Assembly: GCF_900078195.1 (NCBI RefSeq)
Contig: NZ_FJVE01000006.1
Span: 126,501-190,500, forward strand
Reading direction: 5' to 3'
Source of the DNA: Clostridium sp. Marseille-P299
GTDB taxonomy: Bacteria > Bacillota > Clostridia > Lachnospirales > Lachnospiraceae
Length of the DNA stretch: 64,000 nucleotides
Positions 9,811-18,156 of this stretch are shown here, piece after piece (the first letter of the stretch is position 1; every line of letters begins with the position of its first letter). Under the pieces are notes generated by a model. That model had not been told where the DNA came from, ran no database searches, and saw only the letters and a list, made by a program, of their open reading frames with translations. Both the position numbers and the translations under genes were made by a program.

Positions 9811-9970
9811 TATTCCTCCTAAAAGCTTAACTTATATCTAGTGGCTAATCCCGATACCTGCTTATTGTTACTTGTTTTATGAATGTAAAATATCATTTTC
9901 ACCATTCATTTTACCTTATAAAATAATTGGCATCTTGGGTTTAGCTCCCTAAATGCTTTTGATAAATTTA

Positions 9971-10021
9971 GCGGTAACGATACCACATTTTTATATTACG
10001 TTACGATTCGACAAATGTCAA
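9971..10021 (-). promoter_or_regulatory. Strong sigma-A promoter and LacI-like operator of the nucleoside operon
   Basis: On the minus strand TTGACA (10016-10021) is separated by exactly 17 bp from TAATAT (9993-9998). Immediately downstream, over the predicted start site, is the near-palindrome GGTATCGTTACC (9973-9984 read on the minus strand) with a central CG, the form typical of LacI/GalR operators. Position suggests repression by blocking initiation. The 5' leader to the BMP gene is about 175 nt. No regulator gene of that family is visible in the window. Confidence 0.75.
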
Positions 10022-10203
10022 CAAAATAAGTGGATAAAATTATTATTTCTTTTTATAAAACTTATAAATATTATTAATTAATCTAATAATAGGTTTAGCT
10101 ATAATCTATAATCAGCTCATAATCTCCTATGCTATTTAGAAATTTATTCACCATATAGTATATCATCAAGAAGATGGAATGTTTGATACTTAAATCACAC
10201 ATA

Positions 10204-10662
10204 TTATCCATCAATGGTTTCCATAAGTTCTAAAATAATCCCATCCGGGTCTTTGAAATATAAAGCTTTACTTTTACCAAATCCACTATCCGTAAAATCA
10301 AAAAACTGAGGTTCTGATAAACACTCAACTCCATGTTTTATGAGTTTCTTATATTCTTCATCAATATTTGTAACTTTAAAACAAATCTCAGAAATTGAAG
10401 TCTTATGCAAATCACTGCTTGTTTTTTCAGCTTCATCACCAATAAATTGAATCAATTCCACCGGTGGTGCCATCATAGAATCACTTCCATTTAAGTATGC
10501 AACTCTAACTTTGCAGTTTTCTCGTCCAAACAGCAAATCGGTTTCCTTTCCTTCCATAAGAAGTTCTCCTTGAAAAGATAAGCCTAAAATATCTCGATAA
10601 AAAGCTATGGATTTATTCATATCACTGACGGTAATGCCAACGTGCATAATTTCATTTAACAT
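10204..10662 (-). CDS. VOC-family (glyoxalase/bleomycin-resistance-like) protein
   Basis: 152 residues, one complete vicinal-oxygen-chelate module pair. HVGITVSDMNKSIAFYRDILG at the N-terminus supplies the first metal-ligand His, and a terminal LYFKDPDGIILELME supplies the usual Glu ligand. This is the pattern of lactoylglutathione lyase and methylmalonyl-CoA epimerase relatives; the exact substrate is not readable. AGGAGG ribosome binding site before the ATG. A single-gene unit with its own promoter and an unusual triple repeat in the leader. Confidence 0.85.
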   Translation of the reverse strand: MLNEIMHVGITVSDMNKSIAFYRDILGLSFQGELLMEGKETDLLFGRENCKVRVAYLNGSDSMMAPPVELIQFIGDEAEKTSSDLHKTSISEICFKVTNIDEEYKKLIKHGVECLSEPQFFDFTDSGFGKSKALYFKDPDGIILELMETIDG

Positions 10663-10692
10663 AATATTCCTCCTGTTCTACACTGTTTCTGT

Positions 10693-10748
10693 ACCGTTTG
10701 TATACCCTTTGTATACCGCTTGTATTTCCTGCCTGGGTTATTATAACA
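10693..10748 (-). promoter_or_regulatory. Extended -10 promoter followed by three 11-bp direct repeats
   Basis: Minus-strand TGTTATAAT (10740-10748) is an extended -10 element. Starting about 15 nt downstream are three head-to-tail 11-bp units, plus-strand ACCGTTTGTAT (10693-10703), ACCCTTTGTAT (10704-10714) and ACCGCTTGTAT (10715-10725). The 11-bp period places all copies on the same face of the helix, as expected for a cooperative repressor site in the early transcribed region of the VOC gene. No factor can be named. Confidence 0.6.
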
Positions 10749-10900
10749 CAACTTTGCAAATTTTTTTAACAATTAATTTTTGTTTGTTTACATATAACTG
10801 ATGAAAATTATGGCAAAACCTCTGGAAATTCATTGAAAATCACCTTCTTTTTTTGTATAATCTCAATACAAATGCAATATACAAAAGAAAGGAAACAAGA

Positions 10901-11596
10901 ATGGGTATAATACGAAAGAAAGAAGAAAAAACAATTCATAGTAGCAAGAATTCAAAATTACCTGCAATTTTAGTAATCGCAATCGTTGTTCTATCTATAA
11001 TTCTTGGTATAAATATAGGTTCAAAATGGCAACAAACGAAAGCAGATAAAAAAAATCACCACACACAAATTACCTCAGATGCTTTGCATCAAGAAATCGA
11101 ACAAATTGGTGAATTGGCAACTGTTAACTATTATTATACGAATATGGGTAAATTTGAAGACGCATTGAAGTTTTTCTCACATGATGTGCCTTTTACTACA
11201 AAATCATTTATCGTTTCTTATGATGGCAATATTAAGGCAGGTATTGATCTTTCTAAGGTTGAGGTTAACATAACTGATGCCGTAATAACAGTAACCCTTC
11301 CATCTGCTTACATTACTAGCCACGATGTAGATATGGATTCTGTAATTTTCTATGATGAGAAAAATAGCATCTTTAACGGACTATCCGCAGAAGATGTAAC
11401 AGCGTTTCTTGGAACGCAACAAAAACTTATGGAAGAAAAGGCGATTAACAATGGCTTGCTTATGAAAGCAGAAGAAAACACAGAACAGGTGTTAAAAGCC
11501 TTGTTAGATAATTTTATTAAAGTTAATGATGAAAATGATATAGCCTATGAGCTTCGTTTTGTAATGAAAGAAGAAGCTGCAACAAACCAAAATTAG
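10901..11596 (+). CDS. DUF4230-family membrane-anchored protein
   Basis: 231 residues from the ATG at 10901, chosen because GAAAGGA lies just upstream; a longer frame to 10853 has no ribosome binding site. A basic N-terminus is followed by one transmembrane segment (about residues 21-40), then an extracytoplasmic domain matching the DUF4230 pattern (ELATVNYYYTNMG and a strand-rich core near VEVNITDAVITVTLPSA). Function of the family is unknown. It stands alone, convergent with proS, and is closed by its own terminator. Confidence 0.75.
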   Translation: MGIIRKKEEKTIHSSKNSKLPAILVIAIVVLSIILGINIGSKWQQTKADKKNHHTQITSDALHQEIEQIGELATVNYYYTNMGKFEDALKFFSHDVPFTTKSFIVSYDGNIKAGIDLSKVEVNITDAVITVTLPSAYITSHDVDMDSVIFYDEKNSIFNGLSAEDVTAFLGTQQKLMEEKAINNGLLMKAEENTEQVLKALLDNFIKVNDENDIAYELRFVMKEEAATNQN

Positions 11597-11611
11597 TTAT
11601 AATGGTGAAAT

Positions 11612-11674
11612 AAAGTAGACATAGTTAGTACTCCCCACAAAGGATATGCTAACTCCGTCTACTTTATCTTTTTT
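11612..11674 (+). terminator. Intrinsic terminator after the DUF4230 gene
   Basis: Stem AAAGTAGAC...GTCTACTTT with an internal second pairing (TAGTTAG/CTAACT), followed by ATCTTTTTT on the plus strand. It probably also stops read-through from the convergent proS side. Confidence 0.8.
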
Positions 11675-11718
11675 AATTAGTATAGCATAATTATATAATA
11701 AACATGTATTACATATTG

Positions 11719-13440
11719 CTACTTCCCATTTCTCAGTAACTCTGCAATTAATCCCTTTATTCTAGGTACTATTTCCTCACATGAAACCTTTTCTTGAATC
11801 ACTTTATCTCTTGTTACTAGTTCTATACAATTCTCTTGTAAATTACGTGGGCTAACAATTACACGAACTGGTATTCCTAGTAAATCTGCATCCGAAAACA
11901 TAACACCAGGACGGACTTGTCGATCATCATAAAGAACTTCGATTTTTTCTTTTTGCAATAACTCATATAAATCATCCGCACATGCTTTTGCTTTTGTATC
12001 ATCAGAACGAAGGCAGCACAAATGAACTTGCCATGGCGCAATTGAAATAGGCCAAATTGGTCCATATTCATCATGATGGGCTTCACATACGGATGCCGCC
12101 AAACGGCCAACACCTATCCCGTAACATCCCATTAATGGATATTGTAGGTTGCCTTCATGATCCACATACTGCATCCCCATAGACTTCGTATATTTCGTAC
12201 CAAGCTGAAAGATGTTCCCCACTTCAATCCCCCTTGAAATTGTTATTGATTCTTTCCCACAGTGAGGACAAATTCCTGCTTCTTTTATTTTTGCAAAATC
12301 ATGATATTCTATTGCGCCACAGTCTCTTTCCAAATTAAGACCTATATAATGATAATCTTTCTTGTTTGCACCACAACATAAGTTATCGATTCCTTGAAGA
12401 GAATTATCAAATAAAATAGTTACCTGTCCCTCCAATTTAACTGGACCAATATAACCTGCAATAATTCCACTTTCCTCTGTTATCGTTGCTGGATGAATTT
12501 CTTCTTGTAAATAATTACGAAGTTTGGTTTCATTTACATCTAGATCACCTCGAATAAATACAATTACATAATCATCCGATAGATTCTTTTGATATACCAC
12601 AGCCTTGCAGGAATGTGTTGCTGGTACATTTAAATAAGCGCACACCTCGTCAATCGTTGATGCGTGTGGCGTAAAAACCAGCTCTAGATCAGCTTTTGGT
12701 AACATGTTATCATTATGAACAATACTTTCAGCGGCCTCCATATTTGAACGATAATCACAGGATTTACAGATTGCCAATGTGTCCTCTCCAATAGGGGTTA
12801 ATAACATATATTCATGGGATACCTTCCCGCCCATCATACCCGAATCACTTGCAACTGCAATTACTTCTGGTACTCCAACTCTTTCAAAAATCCTTTCATA
12901 TGCCTTATAACATTTGTCATAATATTGCTCCAAATTTTCTTGGGATGTATGAAAAGAATAGGCGTCTTTCATTGTAAATTCACGAACACGAATTAGACCT
13001 CCTCTTGGGCGCGCCTCGTCTCTAAATTTGGTTTGAATTTGATATATCATAAATGGGTATTTTTCATAAGAATTCCCATACTCTCGGACCAAGTGCACTG
13101 CTGCCTCCTCATGAGTCATACCTAAAACCATTGGTGTATCATTTCTATCTTTAAAACGGCAAAGTTCACTTCCGATTGCATCAAATCTACCAGACTCCTT
13201 CCACAGTTCCCCTGGCATAACAACTGGAAATAGCACTTCTTGACCATCGATCGCGTCCATTTCCTCTCTTATGATTTGCTCTATTTTTCTTGTAATTCTT
13301 TTAAGCGCAGGATTTTGAGAGTAGATTCCACTTGCAACATATTTCATGTAGCCTCCTCTCATCATAAGTGCATGACTATCAATTACACAATCTGCTGGTT
13401 TTTCTTTAAATCTTTCGCCAACTAATTTTTCTAACTTCAT
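11719..13440 (-). CDS. proS: Prolyl-tRNA synthetase, bacterial type with editing insertion
   Basis: Charges tRNA-Pro with proline. 573 residues, the length of bacterial-type ProRS including the INS editing domain between class II motifs 2 and 3. Class II motifs visible: motif 1 around the helix ending in FPVVMPGELW, motif 2 FRDEARPRGGLIRVREFTMKDAYSFH, motif 3 GIGVGRLAASVCE; C-terminal anticodon-binding domain from about residue 470. Ribosome binding site AAGGAG close to the ATG. Controlled by the T-box leader directly upstream. Confidence 0.97.
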   Translation of the reverse strand: MKLEKLVGERFKEKPADCVIDSHALMMRGGYMKYVASGIYSQNPALKRITRKIEQIIREEMDAIDGQEVLFPVVMPGELWKESGRFDAIGSELCRFKDRNDTPMVLGMTHEEAAVHLVREYGNSYEKYPFMIYQIQTKFRDEARPRGGLIRVREFTMKDAYSFHTSQENLEQYYDKCYKAYERIFERVGVPEVIAVASDSGMMGGKVSHEYMLLTPIGEDTLAICKSCDYRSNMEAAESIVHNDNMLPKADLELVFTPHASTIDEVCAYLNVPATHSCKAVVYQKNLSDDYVIVFIRGDLDVNETKLRNYLQEEIHPATITEESGIIAGYIGPVKLEGQVTILFDNSLQGIDNLCCGANKKDYHYIGLNLERDCGAIEYHDFAKIKEAGICPHCGKESITISRGIEVGNIFQLGTKYTKSMGMQYVDHEGNLQYPLMGCYGIGVGRLAASVCEAHHDEYGPIWPISIAPWQVHLCCLRSDDTKAKACADDLYELLQKEKIEVLYDDRQVRPGVMFSDADLLGIPVRVIVSPRNLQENCIELVTRDKVIQEKVSCEEIVPRIKGLIAELLRNGK

Positions 13441-13544
13441 ATTTTCTCCTTTCTGCTCCTCAGCAAAATAATCTTATCACTTTATGCTTGATATAACTCC
13501 ACCACTAACACTTCTGCAGATTGGTTTGTTTTTATTTTATAAAT

Positions 13545-13800
13545 AAAAAAGCCCCAAGCTATGCATCAGCTTAGGGCGAATATATAATCCGTGGTACCAC
13601 CTAATTTCAGAGTTTCCTCTGCTCTCATTCAATACGGGTCAAAGGACCGATATTGTTCCCAAATAACGGTGGGTACCCGTTGAAGCCTACTTAATCGTAA
13701 TTGTTCGGTTCACTGCTCCAAGACTGGTTCCCTATTTTCTCTTTAAAGCCTCACACCAACCGACTTCTCTCTGACAAATCAAAAATAAGTACTATCTCTT
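13545..13800 (-). promoter_or_regulatory. T-box riboswitch leader of proS
   Basis: Minus-strand leader with the conserved T-box sequence AGGTGGTACCACGG (13589-13602) followed by the terminator GCCCTAAGCT / AGCTTGGGGC (13551-13577) and six Ts. Upstream are typical stem I elements, including GGTTGGTGTGAGG and GGAGCAGTGAACCGAAC. The context GAA-CCG-AAC offers a Pro specifier CCG at 13706-13708, which fits the proS gene downstream; the fold was not computed. Uncharged tRNA-Pro should stabilise the antiterminator and turn proS on. Confidence 0.93.
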
Positions 13801-13884
13801 ATCTCAGCATTTATATATAAGGTTATAATATAATGATAAAATAATATAATTGCTATTTTTTGTAAAGTATTTTAAACTATTTTC

Positions 13885-13971
13885 ACTCATCATTTTTTTA
13901 AGTTTAAGATTTCCAATCATCATTTGTTTAAGTTTAAACTTCTAATCATCTTTTGCTTAAATTAAGATTTA
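13885..13971 (-). repeat. Three degenerate 28-30 bp direct repeats 3' of the broken MerR gene
   Basis: Three units beginning ACTCATCATTTTTTTAAG, AATCATCATTTGTTTAAG and AATCATCTTTTGCTTAAA follow each other, ending about 10 nt from the stop codon of the upstream reading frame. They resemble in style the degenerate repeats found after other genes in this window. Confidence 0.6.
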
Positions 13972-13981
13972 ATTTTTTCAT

Positions 13982-14342
13982 TTATTTATTTTTAATGATA
14001 GGAATTTGTAACTCGGTTAACCATTCCTTCGGATCTTCTTTATTCCAAATACCATCAATATAATTTTCTCTTGGATAATCTGCTACTGTATATTGATTTT
14101 TATCGATCCAATCAAACACAAAAGCATACGCTTTTGATAATTCTGAATACGGTCCTTTATGCATAACAGACACAGCTAAAACAGAATCGATTTTTTTGAA
14201 TGTTATGTCATCAAAATCTTCTTCCAATGTTTCAACAGCTTCACAAAACTCTACATGGTTTTAGTAATCCAATTTCGTCATAATAGTACAAAGCTTTTAC
14301 TGTTGTTTTGCTCATTTTTGAAAATTCACCGATGCGATACAT
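13982..14342 (-). pseudogene. MerR-type regulator with GyrI-like domain, internally deleted
   Basis: The ATG at 14342 (ribosome binding site AAGGGAG) starts a perfect MerR DNA-binding helix pair, MYRIGEFSKMSKTTVKALYY, up to DEIGLLKP at residue 29, then runs to a stop 4 codons later. In another frame the sequence continues directly with the C-terminal half of a GyrI/effector-binding domain, ending ELQIPIIKNK at 13982. The middle (about 130-150 codons in intact family members of about 270 residues) is missing, so this looks like one deletion that also shifted the frame. The remaining short HTH peptide lacks the dimerisation helix and effector domain. Confidence 0.8.
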
Positions 14343-14367
14343 TTGCTCACTCCCTTCTTGTAAATCC

Positions 14368-14398
14368 ATCTTAAATTCTCCCCTAACAGGAGAGTCAA
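14368..14398 (-). promoter_or_regulatory. MerR-type promoter with 19-bp spacer and dyad operator
   Basis: TTGACT (14393-14398) and TAAGAT (14368-14373) are separated by 19 bp, longer than the usual 17. The spacer contains the dyad CTCTCC-TGTTA-GGGGAG. Long spacers with a central dyad are the hallmark of MerR/TipA-type activated promoters. It reads into the broken MerR gene, which implies former autoregulation. Confidence 0.85.
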
Positions 14399-14673
14399 GA
14401 GAGATAATTGAAATAATTAAATCGAAATGACTTCCCCTTGAAACTCTTTCTAATGCAATTTTATAAGTAATCTCTTTTACCAATTTTTAATCCAGATATA
14501 TTTAAACAGGATCTTATACTCTTCCCTTTTATCCCTGTCTATTTATTGCATTTATAATAGTATGTTAGACTAATTGATAAACAATATATACTGTGTTACT
14601 ATGAATGGAGACTACGGACTTTCTTAATGTAAATAGTTAATGACTTATAAATCAAAAAATAGGAGTATTACAT

Positions 14674-15720
14674 ATGAATCTTTATAAAAAATACAAAGAA
14701 CTTAATCTTGACACCTCTTGCCTTGGTCTTATCCCAGGGATTGAAACAAGTGAATACTTCTGTACGCCATTAGGTGCTAAGGTAATTGGTTGGGAAGGTG
14801 TGGATGGAATTCACTATTGCATGATTCGTGGATTTAAAGACATGGTATTTTCAGTAAATCCAATGGAAAGTGTTAATCAATATGTTCACCCCATCGCCTC
14901 TACATTTAAAGATTTTTTAAGATTATTACTTGCATGTGGTAATACAACTATTATAGAACAAATTTATAATTTAGATACTGCAGAGTTTATTCAAATAACC
15001 TCTAGTAATGAACAAACTTCGGAACAATCTTCTGTATTAGAAGAAATAAAGCGTCACTTCCAGATTTCACCGTTAGAACACCCTTATGAATATGTAAAAG
15101 CATTACAAGAAAATTTTGATTACTCTTCCTTACGATATTCCAAAGAATATTATGAAATAATTGGAGAAGATAGCTTAGCTATTCCAGAGTGGCAAGTTTT
15201 TTATAGGGGGAACTTTTACGAGTTTGCCAATGGCCGAACAGCTGGTAAAGAAATATCGATAAACAAAGTCTTTTCCTGGGAAAATAAAACCTGGCACATA
15301 CCTTCCATCTATTCTTGTAACGATGGTTTAGTGATAGATTTCTGTGTTCAAATAACTCCTAGTTCCATTCAGGATTTTCTCGATAAATGGCATGATGTTT
15401 TGCAGAACTATGAAATATCCGAGGAATTACAAGAACAAATGCAATCAGAAAATCCTCTATCCGCTAATTTTGATTTTCCCATCATTTTAAATGGTAAAAC
15501 CGTTCACTACAATAGTTACTGTGCCTCCTATTGGGACCCTTGTTTAGAAGAGGGTACAAAGAATGATTCTGAAGCTGAGATGTTATGTGAACATTTTGGA
15601 TGTGATAAATCATATGGTTGGATATTTATTCGAGCTTCATTTCCTTGGGCTACAAAGGGTAAAACTCAAATACATTCTTTATCCATCCCTATTGTTCCTC
15701 CCTTTACTTTAATTCAGTAG
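14674..15720 (+). CDS. Uncharacterised conserved-looking protein
   Basis: 348 residues, no signal peptide and no membrane segment. The N-terminal part has TSEYFCTPLGAKVIGWEGVDGIH, then a stretch VHPIASTFKDFLRLLLACGN that looks like a conserved helical core; the C-terminal third is strand-rich with NGKTVHYNSYCASYWDP. I recognise the style as a widespread Firmicutes hypothetical family but cannot name a function. Ribosome binding site TAGGAG 9 nt before the ATG. It stands alone, ending in a clear terminator. Confidence 0.75.
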   Translation: MNLYKKYKELNLDTSCLGLIPGIETSEYFCTPLGAKVIGWEGVDGIHYCMIRGFKDMVFSVNPMESVNQYVHPIASTFKDFLRLLLACGNTTIIEQIYNLDTAEFIQITSSNEQTSEQSSVLEEIKRHFQISPLEHPYEYVKALQENFDYSSLRYSKEYYEIIGEDSLAIPEWQVFYRGNFYEFANGRTAGKEISINKVFSWENKTWHIPSIYSCNDGLVIDFCVQITPSSIQDFLDKWHDVLQNYEISEELQEQMQSENPLSANFDFPIILNGKTVHYNSYCASYWDPCLEEGTKNDSEAEMLCEHFGCDKSYGWIFIRASFPWATKGKTQIHSLSIPIVPPFTLIQ

Positions 15721-15799
15721 AAAACTTCACAATTCCATGTGTACGAGTGCACATTCTAAGCAGAACGTTTTTTTATTATTAAGATAAAATATATTTTAA

Positions 15800-15828
15800 A
15801 AAATAGCAGGAATTAATCCTGCTATTTT
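15800..15828. terminator. Bidirectional terminator
   Basis: Perfect 11-bp stem AAAATAGCAGG / CCTGCTATTTT with loop AATTAAT, flanked by T-rich sequence on both strands. It ends the uncharacterised plus-strand gene and probably the minus-strand transcript that carries the micro-ORFs. Confidence 0.85.
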
Positions 15829-15873
15829 CATTTTAATGTCTCATCATATTGCTTAAATTTTTTCGATTTTCAT

Positions 15874-15924
15874 CTACAACTTGAATCTTTCCATAGTAAA
15901 TCCGTTGTCTCCTAAAGCCTCCAT
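15874..15924 (-). CDS. Micro-ORF B of a tandem pair (16 aa)
   Basis: MEALGDNGFTMERFKL followed by TAG. AAGGAG lies 9 nt before the ATG. It is the second copy of a 72-bp direct repeat whose other copy encodes MEALGDNRITIKRFR. Both copies retain a ribosome binding site, ATG, the first seven codons and a stop. All differences in the coding part change residues, so there is no sign of selection on the peptide itself. Another frame here reads FRRQRIYYGKIQVVDENR to a stop, so a decayed larger gene is an alternative. Confidence 0.35.
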   Translation of the reverse strand: MEALGDNGFTMERFKL

Positions 15925-16033
15925 CGTTACCATCTCCTTATTCTGGTGAATCAATTGGTTACCTGAATCTTTTAATAGTAATTCTGTTGTCTCCTAAAGC
16001 CTCCATCATACCATCTCCTATATTCTGTTGAAT
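15880..16033. repeat. Two 72-bp direct repeats, period 82 bp
   Basis: 15880-15951 and 15962-16033 are about 83 % identical, with the core from GTTGTCTCCTAAAGCCTCCA perfectly conserved (20 bp). Each copy contains one ribosome binding site plus a micro-ORF on the minus strand. The pair lies between a GNAT gene and a terminator. Confidence 0.85.
15959..16009 (-). CDS. Micro-ORF A of a tandem pair (15-16 aa)
   Basis: Two in-frame ATGs at 16009 and 16006; the conserved one gives MEALGDNRITIKRFR and a TAA. AGGAG lies 5 or 8 nt upstream depending on the start. Its paralogue follows 35 nt downstream. No homologous peptide is known to me; translation is uncertain. Confidence 0.35.
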   Translation of the reverse strand: MMEALGDNRITIKRFR

Positions 16034-16165
16034 AAACTTTCGCAATATATAAGACATTAATATGGATACCCCAAACAAATTCTATCGTAATTAACATTAC
16101 GATTAGAACGTGATTCAATATCCAGTAGATATTATATCTAAAATGATTTAAATTATACTTAAAAT

Positions 16166-16639
16166 TTAAAGCCTCACCATATAGTAGTCATTATTATGTA
16201 ATTTGTTTGTGTTTTTAAATCCCATTTTTTCATAAAATCGCATTGCGGACTGATTTTTACGATGGCATTCTAAAAGTATAGGTACATTTCCATATTCTTT
16301 ATAAATCATTTCTAGCGCTAATGAAAAAGCTTGACTGCCAATTCCTCTGCCACGATAACGCCGGTCAATCACAAAACCAATTACTCTGAAATAGGATTTA
16401 TTTTTAACTTCGTCTGGATCGGCATCATCTTGGATTGCTTCACCAATTAAAAGAATACCAACGTAATCTTCCAAATACTTAATAGCAAAACAAAAACCTT
16501 TCATACCATATTGAGTTCCATAATGGCTCAATTGAATCGTGTAAGCCATGCTCTCTGCAAAGCACTCTGGTATATCATCTCGTTCAATAGCAAGTACTTT
16601 TTGTTCATTTTCTTTGCTAAGTATTTCTAGTTGTACCAT
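16166..16639 (-). CDS. GNAT-family N-acetyltransferase
   Basis: 157 residues from the ATG at 16639, which has GGAG 8 nt upstream; a TTG five codons earlier lacks that spacing. The acetyl-CoA-binding motif A is visible as IDRRYRGRGIGSQAFSLAL (R-x-x-G-x-G/A type) and motif B as LECHRKNQSAMRFYEKMGF. Acyl acceptor unknown. The micro-ORF pair lies 150 nt downstream on the same strand. Confidence 0.88.
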   Translation of the reverse strand: MVQLEILSKENEQKVLAIERDDIPECFAESMAYTIQLSHYGTQYGMKGFCFAIKYLEDYVGILLIGEAIQDDADPDEVKNKSYFRVIGFVIDRRYRGRGIGSQAFSLALEMIYKEYGNVPILLECHRKNQSAMRFYEKMGFKNTNKLHNNDYYMVRL

Positions 16640-16743
16640 GTATGGTTTCTCCAATCTTCATTACTTTAGAAAATCAATCTTTTATGCCAAAATTGAAAAA
16701 CCGTCACACCATCGAAATTACAATGAGTTAACGGCTTTTCTTA

Positions 16744-17010
16744 TTAATCTTCACTATTTAGTAATGCCCCACAAAACTCACATTCCTGTATCTTTCCAAC
16801 AATTATTTTATTACTTGCTCCACAACCTTTACAGCTTACCACTTCTTCTTGTTTTTGAACGGTATTCATTACATTTGGCATAAACGTATTGAAAATTTGA
16901 TCAAATTCCTCTGGCATTGTGAAATTACCATTGGATTTCGTTACCTTTTTCTGATTAATTACAACTTTTTGCTTACCATCACTGGAAGTAAAATTAGTTC
17001 TAATAGCATT
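16744..17010 (-). pseudogene. 5'-truncated zinc-ribbon protein gene
   Basis: An open frame of 88 codons ends in a four-Cys zinc ribbon, CKGCGAS...ECEFCGALLN, preceded by FDQIFNTFMPNVMNTVQKQEE. Upstream the frame runs back to a TGA at 17011-17013 without an ATG carrying a ribosome binding site; the only in-frame ATG candidates are internal. The beginning of the gene therefore seems lost. It lies at the edge of a rearranged patch containing other gene pieces. Confidence 0.6.
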
Positions 17011-17107
17011 TCAAGCATAATATATTAATTTTTTACATTTCATAATCTCTACAAATATTAACATATTTTCATTTTTTTAACAATAACAACCACTCTTTTC
17101 TTAATAC

Positions 17108-17155
17108 AAAGAAAGAGGAGGTACACACTACGTGCGCTAATCCTCCTCTTTCTTT
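17108..17155 (-). terminator. 14-bp hairpin after the oleate hydratase remnant
   Basis: Perfect stem AAAGAAAGAGGAGG / CCTCCTCTTTCTTT (17108-17121 with 17142-17155). It resembles the terminator after the intact oleate hydratase gene (19145-19185), so stem and gene tail were duplicated together. Confidence 0.75.
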
Positions 17156-17173
17156 GATTCATCCGTATTTTCT

Positions 17174-17239
17174 TTACATCATTACATCTCTAATAATATT
17201 ATGATCTCTAAAAACCTTCTCAATCGCTAATGCAATCTT
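17174..17239 (-). pseudogene. Duplicated 3' end of oleate hydratase gene
   Basis: The frame reads KIALAIEKVFRDHNIIRDVM and a final Met before TAA, against KIKGTVIEKVLRDHDIIRDG plus MM at the end of the intact gene at 19210. Sequence similarity continues through the stop into the terminator. Upstream, similarity fades. The remnant and the intact copy flank the ABC exporter pair. Confidence 0.8.
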
Positions 17240-17295
17240 ATGAGATAATTAATAAAGTTTTTTTCCTAGTGAAATACCATATAATTTCGATTAAT

Positions 17296-18156
17296 CTATC
17301 TCTTCTCTTCCTTATATTCCATCCTTAATATCAGTAAAACAATTGCCAACGCAAAAATAAGATAGCTCCATTGCTCACGTTGTGTTATTAATCGATTTCC
17401 TTTCGTCAATATAACCCCAAACGTCTCATACAACGGTTCTCCAATAGTCCTTTCACCTTCCATATACACGGATAAATATAGTTGACGTATGATGCTCGTT
17501 AACTGCATCGGTGGAAAATAAAATAATATATTCCTTAGTCCCTTTGGGTACATCGTATATGGAAGGTATGCCCCTGCTAAAAAACCACACATCATACCAT
17601 ATAAATTTCCAAAGGTTGAAAATGAAGTGGTATCCTTAATAAATTTCATAATACACATTAGAAGTCCTGAATTCATACAAGAAGAAAAGAATATTGTACC
17701 AATACTCTTCATCAATGCGATAATTGATACTCGGCTTCCATAGGAAATAATAAAATAGATTTCTGCGCCACCTAAGGTCATAATGGTAAAGAAAAAGGAT
17801 ATAAAAATGCTACTTACCCAATAAGAAACTTCCAACTGAAACTTTGTAACTGGAGCTACCAAAAAATCTCTTTGGATTCCTGAGGCTGCATCTGCTACAC
17901 TTAATTGCATCAATCCAAAGCAGGTGGTTGTATTCAAAACAATTAATAAGCCACTCACCATCAAACGATCTGTAAATTCCTTCACATAGCTAAGCTTCAA
18001 ACCAGCACCTTCAACCGATTGCATGATAAAATCCCTTAAGAAAATTACATACAATCCCATTACAATTCCAATGGAAATAAAGGATAACAATACAGTGCTC
18101 TTGTTTTTCAAAAAGAGAGCTAAATTCCGACCTACTAATATCTTCATCCGCCTCAT
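17296..18156 (-). CDS. ABC-2 type exporter permease
   Basis: 286 residues with about six membrane segments, of the ABC-2 permease family (drug and polysaccharide exporters). A family-type central feature is GFLAGAYLPYTMYPKGLRNILFYFPPMQL. The ATG overlaps the end of the ATPase gene by 4 nt, so translation is coupled. Substrate unknown. The pair is enclosed between two copies of the oleate hydratase 3' end. Confidence 0.88.
   Translation of the reverse strand: MRRMKILVGRNLALFLKNKSTVLLSFISIGIVMGLYVIFLRDFIMQSVEGAGLKLSYVKEFTDRLMVSGLLIVLNTTTCFGLMQLSVADAASGIQRDFLVAPVTKFQLEVSYWVSSIFISFFFTIMTLGGAEIYFIISYGSRVSIIALMKSIGTIFFSSCMNSGLLMCIMKFIKDTTSFSTFGNLYGMMCGFLAGAYLPYTMYPKGLRNILFYFPPMQLTSIIRQLYLSVYMEGERTIGEPLYETFGVILTKGNRLITQREQWSYLIFALAIVLLILRMEYKEEKR

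Noticed and set aside
9811..10203. Purine riboswitch in front of the nucleoside operon
   Set aside because: The leader lacks the three-way junction core sequences; a promoter-operator explains the region better.
14343..14483. Upstream extension of the MerR reading frame
   Set aside because: It runs through the -35/-10 promoter elements; the ATG at 14342 has the ribosome binding site.
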